From NCBI RefSeq assembly GCF_002949735.1, contig NZ_CP026681.1, forward strand, positions 7,718,501 to 7,782,500: a stretch of DNA of 64,000 bases. The letters are read 5' to 3'. This DNA is from Nostoc sp. 'Peltigera membranacea cyanobiont' N6 (GTDB lineage Bacteria; Cyanobacteriota; Cyanobacteriia; Cyanobacteriales; Nostocaceae). Positions 51,991 to 59,030 of this stretch are shown piece by piece. The position numbers were made by a program, and so were the translations under genes. Below the pieces are notes generated by a model that was given only the letters and a program-made list of their open reading frames with translations, ran no database searches and was not told the origin of the DNA. The first letter of the stretch is position 1; each line of letters opens with the position of its first letter.

Positions 51991-52950
51991 ATCAGGTCTT
52001 CTCATTCTGTTAATTTCCCGTTGTAATTCCTCAATTTGACGGCGCAAATTATCTGTTTCATTTGCAGAAGATTCTGCTGCAACATTTACTGAGCCGGAAG
52101 CAGGCGATCGCTGATAATTTCCTCGGCGAATTTGCTGGTATTCTTCGGATACTGCCCACGCCCGTAAGTAATGCAGGCGTTCCACCGGGAAAGGATGGGT
52201 CAACATCGTACCCTGAGCGCCATTGTAAAGCAAGAATTTATATATCTGATTCAGTCCATCTTCATCCAGTGCCTGATAATTTTCTGACTGCTTGATAAAC
52301 TCTTGTAAACTACATTCATTGGCATATTTTTTACTCCCGCCAGAGAGTTTCATCATCGTTGACATCACAGGATTCAAGTCATCCATCACCAGTAGGGCAG
52401 CACGATCTGACGATAACTCGGCTTTCCGCCGCCACTCAAAAAAGGCATAAATCAAGCCTTGTGTTACCAGATTACCGAGTCCGAAGGTCAATTCTCCCAA
52501 GGCGGAAGCAGCACTCATCGCCCACATCGCCATTTGAATTAAAATAGTATGACCACATTTAATATGCCCCAGTTCATGGGCTAGCACCGCCCGAATCTCA
52601 GCTTCGTCTAGCAAGTCTAGTATCCCTGTATTTATTACTATGTAAGGATTCTCTTGCCCCAAGGCATAGCTATTTGCTTGGGGATCTTGCGAGACAAACA
52701 GTGCAGGTTCTGGGTAAATGTCCAAATCTCGGACGCATTCCCGAAACATCTGGTAAATAGTGGAATACTGGCGCGGCCCGACTTGGATGGTGTTACCCAT
52801 TAGATAGACTAATTGAGGGCGTTCGTAGATAAATTCCACAAATTTACGAGCGATTAAATCAAATCCCGGTAAATTTCGTAAAGCTTGCTCGGCTTGACGA
52901 TCTAGTGGATGCCTGAAGGCTTCGCTGGAAATTCCTGTGTAAGTTGGCAT
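51979..52950 (-). CDS. M48-family zinc metallopeptidase
   Basis: 323 residues. Zinc motif VLAHELGHIKCGH with the two His and the Glu, and the third ligand region KAELSSDRAALLVMDD. The upstream part has AEIRA and YIVINTGIL typical of this M48 branch. Possibly membrane-bound through the hydrophobic stretch AMWAMSAASALGELTFGLG. It ends in a Glu/Arg/Asn-rich coiled tail (DNLRRQIEELQREINRMRRP), unusual for plain M48, which may mediate oligomerisation. Confidence 0.9.
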   Translation of the reverse strand: MPTYTGISSEAFRHPLDRQAEQALRNLPGFDLIARKFVEFIYERPQLVYLMGNTIQVGPRQYSTIYQMFRECVRDLDIYPEPALFVSQDPQANSYALGQENPYIVINTGILDLLDEAEIRAVLAHELGHIKCGHTILIQMAMWAMSAASALGELTFGLGNLVTQGLIYAFFEWRRKAELSSDRAALLVMDDLNPVMSTMMKLSGGSKKYANECSLQEFIKQSENYQALDEDGLNQIYKFLLYNGAQGTMLTHPFPVERLHYLRAWAVSEEYQQIRRGNYQRSPASGSVNVAAESSANETDNLRRQIEELQREINRMRRPDNNS

Positions 52951-52970
52951 AATTTAGGGGATTGGGAATT

Positions 52971-53061
52971 GGTCATTGGTCATTGGTCATTGGTCATTGG
53001 TCATTGGTCATTGGTCATTGGTCATTGGTTTTGGGCAAAGGACAAATGACAAATGACAAAT
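52971..53061. repeat. Eight GGTCATT heptamers with inverted arm
   Basis: Eight perfect GGTCATT units (52971-53026), a 14-bp spacer, then three GACAAAT units (53041-53061) that can pair with them. It lies in the divergent gap between the M48 and DinG-like genes. Confidence 0.92.
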
Positions 53062-53123
53062 AACAACATAATAGAAATGGGGCAATTGGAAGTAAAAGTC
53101 ACTTTGTATGGAATTTAAAGCGT

Positions 53124-54698
53124 GTGATTGAGGCAGAAGTTCATTTGTCACTACATAACTTTTTGCGATCGCAAGCGGGGTTCCCTTCCTGGCCCCATCA
53201 TTTGACGATGGCACGGTTGGTAGCACGCGCCTTGCGCCTGGGACGTAGTGCCCTAATTCAAGTAGGAGCGGTTTGTGGCTATCAGGGGCGGTATCGTACT
53301 AGTTTCGTAGCATCAGCCCTAATGTGGCATGGCCCTGTAATTATTGTTGCTCAAGAAGCAGTGCAGCAACTTCTACTGCGGGTGGAAATTCCCCGTCTAC
53401 AGCAATGGCTACCAGCCAATAAATCGATTAGAACGGGTGACGCTTGGCCTGATGCTGAGTTCCAAGGGCTACTGTTAACCTCCCCAGAAGCTTGGTTAAG
53501 AGGACAATTTGCTGGTGGCGATCGCTTTCCCGAAGGCATCCCTACAATTATTGATGGGGTAGACGATCTCGAAGATTGGGTGCGCGATCGACTTACCCAA
53601 GATATTGAACCCCATGATTGGGATGAACTCATGCTCGCTTGTCCAAATCAAGCTGAGGCAATTAGCGAAGCACGAATAAAACTAACACACGAGCTTTTTC
53701 AGCATCCTGTTAATCCATATCACTGCTACTTAATTTCCCAGCCAGAAATCGAGATTTTAAGCAGTCTTTATGCTGCTTTAGATCCAGCAAATCTCCCAGA
53801 TACTTGGAAACATTTCTGGCAGCAATTACAAACCCTCAACGAAAAATTTTTCCCCCCTGCCTCCCCTGCCTCCCCTGCTTCCCCTCCTCTCTTCTGGGCG
53901 ACTATAGCCCATAGACAAGGTTTATTTTCTTTGCACTATGCCCCAATGGAATTAAGAGAAATCCTCTCACCCTTGTGGCAGCGACAACCAGTAGTTTTAA
54001 TTGGCAGTGCCATAGAACCAGAAACTGAGGCTCCTCTTTTTCGACAGCGCCTTGGTTTGGAAGATTTAACTTGTCTGAAGTTTTCTTCGGAGAGTCAAGC
54101 GGAAGCAATTCAACTGTATGTACCCTATAAATTGCCTCTACCTAACACGCCAGAATTTCAAGCGGCATTTATTCACAAAGTCCGCACACTGGTTTGTCTA
54201 AGTGCTACAGCACCGGGGTTAACGGTTGTTTTGGTGGGAGATGTACCACTCAAGGCTCAAGTGGCAACAATTTTGGCTTCAGAGTTTGGTTCGCGGGTGC
54301 AGGTAGAAAAAACTTGTTTAGATGAAAATGGTATTTTGATTAGCGGTTGGGAATTTTGGCGAGAACATCAGCGAGTTTTGCCGGCACCCCATCTGTTAAT
54401 TATTGCGACTTTACCTTTACCATCTTTAGAAAATCCGCTTGTAGCTGGTAGGGTAGCTCTTTATAAGCGATCGCATCAAGATTGGTTTCGTTTATATTTA
54501 TTGCCGACAGCCTTAAGTGAATTACAAAGAGCGATCGCGCCAGTCCGAGAAAGTCAAGGCATTGTTGCTTTACTTGATAGTCGTGTAGTTAACCGTAGCT
54601 ACGGCGCTCAAATCCTCACCGCCTTAAGTCCTCTCGCCCGCATTAACTATCTCGACCCCAGTCTATTTACTAACACCGATGAAGAAAATTCCGCTTAA
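53124..54698 (+). CDS. DinG-like helicase homologue lacking Walker motifs
   Basis: 524 residues from a GTG start. Overall order follows DinG/XPD helicases: an N-terminal motor half (40-330), then the C-terminal half with VRTLVCLSATAPGLTVVLVGD, and the motif VI-like IVALLDSRVVNRSYGAQIL. The Walker A region reads IQVGAVCGYQGRYRTS (45-60) with no GK[ST], and the DEAH position reads IDGVDDLED (142-151). No cluster of four Cys for an iron-sulphur site is seen. It is therefore predicted to be unable to hydrolyse ATP; a structural or regulatory role is inferred. A PPASPASPASPP stretch reflects a recent DNA repeat. Confidence 0.7.
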   Translation: MIEAEVHLSLHNFLRSQAGFPSWPHHLTMARLVARALRLGRSALIQVGAVCGYQGRYRTSFVASALMWHGPVIIVAQEAVQQLLLRVEIPRLQQWLPANKSIRTGDAWPDAEFQGLLLTSPEAWLRGQFAGGDRFPEGIPTIIDGVDDLEDWVRDRLTQDIEPHDWDELMLACPNQAEAISEARIKLTHELFQHPVNPYHCYLISQPEIEILSSLYAALDPANLPDTWKHFWQQLQTLNEKFFPPASPASPASPPLFWATIAHRQGLFSLHYAPMELREILSPLWQRQPVVLIGSAIEPETEAPLFRQRLGLEDLTCLKFSSESQAEAIQLYVPYKLPLPNTPEFQAAFIHKVRTLVCLSATAPGLTVVLVGDVPLKAQVATILASEFGSRVQVEKTCLDENGILISGWEFWREHQRVLPAPHLLIIATLPLPSLENPLVAGRVALYKRSHQDWFRLYLLPTALSELQRAIAPVRESQGIVALLDSRVVNRSYGAQILTALSPLARINYLDPSLFTNTDEENSA

Positions 54699-54845
54699 AG
54701 TCAATACCCAATGCCCAATTTACATTTTCCGAAGGTAATGCGATTCATCATAATTCATAATGACTAATGACGCTCTCTACAAGACCCTCTTGCTAGCTTG
54801 TTTATTTCCAGGAGTAAGCAGACTCGCTTTTCGCGTCACTAACAT

Positions 54846-54882
54846 AATTACGAATTACGAATTACGAATTACGAATTATTTA
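54846..54882. repeat. ATTACGA heptamers, second array
   Basis: Four to five head-to-tail AATTACG units upstream of the DUF2839 gene, the same unit as at 51955-51990. The rest of the gap 54699-54938 shows no gene. Confidence 0.85.
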
Positions 54883-54938
54883 ATGATGATTCCTGGCAAG
54901 ATAAATTTAGAACCTAAGTAAAATTTGAGTTGCTGATT

Positions 54939-55154
54939 ATGGGTGAAGCAAAGCGTCGCAAAACCACACAAGGGGAAACATACGGTCAAGAGACTCGAAT
55001 CTTGCCTTGGCTTCCCATCACAAAAATTCAAGGCGAACAATTTGTCAGTTGGACAACTCGTGGTGCTTGGATAGGCATTATCCTTATGGCTGTAGGATGG
55101 GCAACTATCCGTTTTATTGGCCCAGCCTTCGGTTGGTGGCAAGTAGTCTACTAA
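54939..55154 (+). CDS. DUF2839 small membrane protein
   Basis: 71 residues from the ATG at 54939. It begins MGEAKRRKTTQGETYGQET and has one membrane segment near the C-terminus (GAWIGIILMAVGWATIRFIGP), matching the cyanobacterial DUF2839 family. An in-frame TTG 9 bp upstream is less likely. Function unknown; probably in the thylakoid or plasma membrane. Confidence 0.85.
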   Translation: MGEAKRRKTTQGETYGQETRILPWLPITKIQGEQFVSWTTRGAWIGIILMAVGWATIRFIGPAFGWWQVVY

Positions 55155-55240
55155 ATCCTGCTGTTAATCTAAAAGACTTTGAATCTTACTCCCCTTGCCT
55201 TGTAGGGCTACAGTCTAAACACAAGTCTCTTTGACCATAC

Positions 55241-55471
55241 AATGGCATTGTATCGACTAAAAATGGCATTGCATTGACTGACAATGGCATTGTATCTACT
55301 GACAATGGCATTGTATCGACTAACAATCACATTGCATCGACTAACAATCACATTGCATCGACTGACAATAGCATTGCATCGACTGACAATGGCATTGTAT
55401 CGACTAACAATCACATTGCATCGACTGACAATGGCATTGTATCGACTAACAATCACATTGCATCGACTGAC
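55241..55471. repeat. 21-bp minisatellite, 11 units
   Basis: Eleven contiguous 21-bp units, starting at 55241, 55262, 55283 and so on to 55451. Two main variants, AATGGCATTGTATCGACTAAC and AATCACATTGCATCGACTGAC, alternate in the second half, giving a 42-bp higher period. Since 21 is a multiple of three, frames on both strands stay open, but they are low-complexity 7-residue repeats with no proper start. The rest of 55155-55695 holds nothing else. Confidence 0.95.
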
Positions 55472-55695
55472 AAATGCTATTTCTCTCATTCCCATGCTGT
55501 GTATGAGAATGAGGAAAGCCTCATCAAGCTAGATTTTTAGGACTTGTGTGTACACGTAGCCTTGTAGGGAAGGGCTGGGAGTTAAGTCTTTATTGTGCTT
55601 AGTAGTAAACCAGCAGCTACTCTTTTCCCTTAGAATTTTCCCGTAGATTTGGTCAGCTTTTGTAGTATGTAAAGAAGCACTTTCGACGTGAGATT

Positions 55696-57765
55696 ATGCC
55701 CTCCTCCAAAAAACTCTTCACCTACCCATCCAGCCACAAAAGCAATCAAGTCGATAACTATCACGGTACTTCAGTTGCAGATCCTTACCGTTGGTTAGAA
55801 GATCCTGACTCTGAAGAAACAAGGACTTGGATTGAAGCCCAAAATAAAATTACCTTTGGCTACTTGAGTGAAATTTCTGCCAGGGAAAAAATTAAACAGC
55901 GCCTTACTAAACTTTGGGATTATGAAAAATATGGCATCCCTTTTAAAGAAGGTGAACGTTACTTTTATTTTAAAAATGACGGACTGCAAAACCAAAGTGT
56001 TCTCTACACCCTGAAAACCCTCGACGACGAACCCAAAGTTTTACTCGACCCTAATAAACTTTCAGAAGATGGCACTGTTGCTCTTTCGGGATTGTCTATT
56101 AGCGAAGATGGTAAACTTTTAGCTTATGGGCTATCTGTCTCTGGTTCTGATTGGCAAGAGTGGAAAGTACGCGATGTTGAAACTGGCGAAGACCTGCAAG
56201 ATCATCTGAAATGGATTAAGTTTTCTGGTGCATCGTGGACACACGATCGTCAAGGTTTTTTCTACAGTCGCTATGATGAACCGAATGAAAAAACTCAATT
56301 AGAAGATGTTAACTATTATCAAAAGCTCTACTATCATCAATTAGGAACATCTCAGTCAGAAGATGTACTAATTTATCATCGTCCTGACCAAAAAGAATGG
56401 GGTTTTGGTGGTGGTGTTACTGAAGATGGACACTATCTAATAATTTCTATTTGGCTGGGTACTGACTCCAAAAATTTAGTTTTCTTCAAAGATTTAACTA
56501 ACCCTAATGCTGAAGTCGTAGAATTAATTAACCAGTTTGAGGCAGATTACAGCTTTATTGACAATGATGATAGCATCTTTTATTTCCGCACGGATTTAAA
56601 CACACCACGGGGAAAAGTTATTGCTATTGACACTAAAAACCCTGCACCAGAAAATTGGCAAGAAATCATTCCCCAATCCGCAGAAACTTTAGAAAGTGTA
56701 GGCATACTTAATAATCAATTTGTTGCTGATTACCTCAAAGATGCTCATAGCCAAATTAAAATCTTTGACCTCAAAGGTGGGTTTATTCGTGAGGTAGAAT
56801 TACCTGGACTTGGTTCAGCCGGAGGTTTTGGTGGGAAACGTCATGATACCGAAACTTTTTATAGTTACGCCAGCTTCACTACACCAGGAACTATCTATCG
56901 CTACGATATGATAACTGGTAAAAGTACTGTTTTTCGCCAGCCACAGGTAAATTTTAATCCAGATAATTACGAAACAAAACAAGTTTTCTATCAAAGCAAA
57001 GATGGTACTAGAGTACCCATGTTTATTACCCACAAAAAGGGTATTAAATTAGATGGAAATAACCCCACTTATCTCTATGCTTATGGTGGTTTTAATGCCT
57101 CAATGACACCTGGCTTTTCGGTGAGTCTGTTGGTGTGGATGGAAATGGGTGGTATCTATGCTATGCCCAATCTACGCGGCGGTGGAGAATACGGCGAAGA
57201 ATGGCATCAAGGAGGAATGAAGGATAAAAAACAGAATGTCTTTGATGACTTTATTGGCGCTGCTGAGTGGTTGATTGCAAATAAGTATACTAAGACTGAG
57301 AAACTGGCGATCGCAGGTGGTAGTAATGGTGGCTTATTAGTTGGTGCTTGCATGACACAGCGCCCCGATTTATTTGGTGCAGCAATACCCGCCGTCGGCG
57401 TGATGGATATGTTGCGGTTCCACAAATTTACCATCGGTTGGGCTTGGACTTCCGAATATGGTTCGGCAGATAATTCCGAAGAGTTTCCAGCGCTGTATGC
57501 TTATTCACCACTCCACAACATCAAACCAGATACAGCTTACCCAGCAACCTTAATTACCACAGCCGATCATGACGATCGCGTTGTCCCTGCTCATAGTTTC
57601 AAATTTGCCGCCGCTTTACAAGAAGCTCACGCAGGTGATGCGCCAACCCTAATTAGAATTGAGACTAAGGCAGGACATGGCGCGGGTAAACCCACAGCTA
57701 AAATTATCGAAGAAGCCGCAGATAAATGGGCTTTTTTGGTGCGTGCTTTGAATGTTGAAGTTTAA
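55696..57765 (+). CDS. Prolyl oligopeptidase (S9A)
   Basis: 689 residues, standard length. The N-terminal seven-bladed propeller (about 80-430) is followed by the alpha/beta-hydrolase domain. Catalytic Ser543 lies in GGSNGG, Asp in TTADHDDRVVPAHS, and His in ETKAGHGAGKP near the end. The start fits PYRWLEDPDSEETRTW, the family's first block. It cuts after proline in short peptides. No signal peptide, so cytoplasmic or periplasmic by an unknown route. A hairpin follows the stop. Confidence 0.95.
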   Translation: MPSSKKLFTYPSSHKSNQVDNYHGTSVADPYRWLEDPDSEETRTWIEAQNKITFGYLSEISAREKIKQRLTKLWDYEKYGIPFKEGERYFYFKNDGLQNQSVLYTLKTLDDEPKVLLDPNKLSEDGTVALSGLSISEDGKLLAYGLSVSGSDWQEWKVRDVETGEDLQDHLKWIKFSGASWTHDRQGFFYSRYDEPNEKTQLEDVNYYQKLYYHQLGTSQSEDVLIYHRPDQKEWGFGGGVTEDGHYLIISIWLGTDSKNLVFFKDLTNPNAEVVELINQFEADYSFIDNDDSIFYFRTDLNTPRGKVIAIDTKNPAPENWQEIIPQSAETLESVGILNNQFVADYLKDAHSQIKIFDLKGGFIREVELPGLGSAGGFGGKRHDTETFYSYASFTTPGTIYRYDMITGKSTVFRQPQVNFNPDNYETKQVFYQSKDGTRVPMFITHKKGIKLDGNNPTYLYAYGGFNASMTPGFSVSLLVWMEMGGIYAMPNLRGGGEYGEEWHQGGMKDKKQNVFDDFIGAAEWLIANKYTKTEKLAIAGGSNGGLLVGACMTQRPDLFGAAIPAVGVMDMLRFHKFTIGWAWTSEYGSADNSEEFPALYAYSPLHNIKPDTAYPATLITTADHDDRVVPAHSFKFAAALQEAHAGDAPTLIRIETKAGHGAGKPTAKIIEEAADKWAFLVRALNVEV

Positions 57766-57782
57766 GGTTGATTTATTTGTAG

Positions 57783-57808
57783 AGTGCGTTAACGCAGTGT
57801 AACGCACT
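57783..57808. terminator. Hairpin between convergent genes
   Basis: Perfect 9-bp stem AGTGCGTTA / TAACGCACT (57783-57791 and 57800-57808), 8-nt loop. Just after the prolyl oligopeptidase stop. Confidence 0.65.
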
Positions 57809-57830
57809 AGATTATTTCCATAAGCTCAAA

Positions 57831-58385
57831 TTATTTCAGTGCATCTAAATTCAGAACAATTGAGGGAGCATTAGCACTAATTAAGTTACCACCTTTGAAT
57901 AAAAAGTCGCCAATTACATTTTTTGTCTGTGGTGCATATTTCTCCCAAGGGTGTTGTGCAACCCAAATTACCTGAACTAGGCGTGTCCACATCTCATTTG
58001 TCTTCTCAGCAGTGGAAATAACTGTTTCCACCACATGAGTTACGCGATGACCATGATTATAATTATTTTGGCACAAGAGAATGCGATCGCCCTGAACTGC
58101 TCTATTTGCATCCTTTTCTTTTCGTGCCAATATATTATTAATTTCCTCCTCGCTCAATCCTTTCTTTTTGTCTTCGTTCATTGCCCAATGCAAAGGGAAG
58201 CGATCACCTTTACAATATTTTTCTTTTTCGTATTTTTCATATTCGTAAGACCATTGTTTTCTTCCACTACCAGTATGATTAACAAGCTTGAGGTATTTAA
58301 TATTTAGGTGATTACCAGTTGTTTCTAAAGAAGCTTCTTTCATTGGTGTCGGGAGTGGGATTTTTAGAGATAAACTATTAGCCAT
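57831..58385 (-). CDS. Hypothetical protein
   Basis: 184 residues from the ATG at 58385; the frame is open to 58478 but only with a TTG that falls at a repeat element. No family recognised. Features: basic middle with GSGRKQWSYEYEKYEKEKYC, an acidic/basic GLSEEEINNILARKEKD helix, then VVETVISTAEKTNEMWTRLVQ and a C-terminal VIWVAQHPWEKYAPQTKNVIGD. No signal or membrane segment. The alternation of Trp, Tyr and charged residues suggests a small globular cytoplasmic protein. Reported as hypothetical. Confidence 0.6.
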   Translation of the reverse strand: MANSLSLKIPLPTPMKEASLETTGNHLNIKYLKLVNHTGSGRKQWSYEYEKYEKEKYCKGDRFPLHWAMNEDKKKGLSEEEINNILARKEKDANRAVQGDRILLCQNNYNHGHRVTHVVETVISTAEKTNEMWTRLVQVIWVAQHPWEKYAPQTKNVIGDFLFKGGNLISANAPSIVLNLDALK

Positions 58386-58464
58386 AAAAAAATTACCTGA
58401 GAAAGCAGGAGTGAAAGCTACAGTTATATGGTTCCCTAGAATTCTCCCCAAATTGTAGTAATAG

Positions 58465-58588
58465 GTATTAAAAGTCAATAGGGTTCAGTTAGCGCCAAAA
58501 ACCTTAAACTGTGTAGATTGGGTTGGGTTTCGTTCCTCAACCCAACCTACGATTATCCTTAACTGAACCGTATTGTATTAAAAGTCAA
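58465..58588. repeat. Palindromic element with 14-bp direct flanks
   Basis: Inverted ends AATAGGGTTCAGTTA (58478-58492) and TAACTGAACCGTATT (58560-58574) enclose a TTGGGTTGGGTTTCG/CAACCCAACC hairpin. Direct copies of GTATTAAAAGTCAA flank the unit (58465-58478 and 58575-58588). Confidence 0.75.
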
Positions 58589-58621
58589 ATTTCCTTATAG
58601 CGGTTCTCAGTTGAGTGAGGT

Positions 58622-58680
58622 ACAAGAACCCCACCCCCCAACCCCCTCCCCGCAAGCGAGGAGGGGGCTATGATGTAACT
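58622..58680. repeat. GC-rich hairpin repeat
   Basis: Stem CCCCCTCC / GGAGGGGG (58642-58649 and 58660-58667), of the same CCCCTCCCCGCAAGCG type as the core at 27951. The stretch 58680-59030 beyond it holds the M16 gene promoter region and no gene. Confidence 0.6.
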
Positions 58681-59030
58681 CATGTGATTAAAAAACGCTA
58701 TATATCCAGAGGGCTTCAGTTTATAAACGTGTGGATATTGCTCGTAAGTGTGTTGCAAATAGGTAAACTTGAAAACCGACTATTACGGCATAGAAAAAAT
58801 AAGGCTACCATTAAAAATGATAAAAAAGCCGGGAATGTAAGTCTTCTGATTTACATAAAGTGGTACTAAGGTTTTGTTTTATCAAAACAGAATTCAGGAG
58901 TCAAAATGAATTCTGTACTACTGACAGATAGCACAGCAGTAGTAAGTTCTCTACTATATTAGATTCTGACCGGAGACACTCCGGCTCCGCTTCTGAATTT
59001 TTCTTAAAAATTAGAAATTTGGCATTGCTT

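Noticed and set aside
55241..55471. CRISPR array
   Set aside because: Units are directly contiguous with no variable spacers, and no cas gene is present.
55208..55540. Overlapping plus- and minus-strand frames over the 21-bp repeats
   Set aside because: Open only because the unit length is a multiple of three; no ribosome site and no non-repeat protein sequence.
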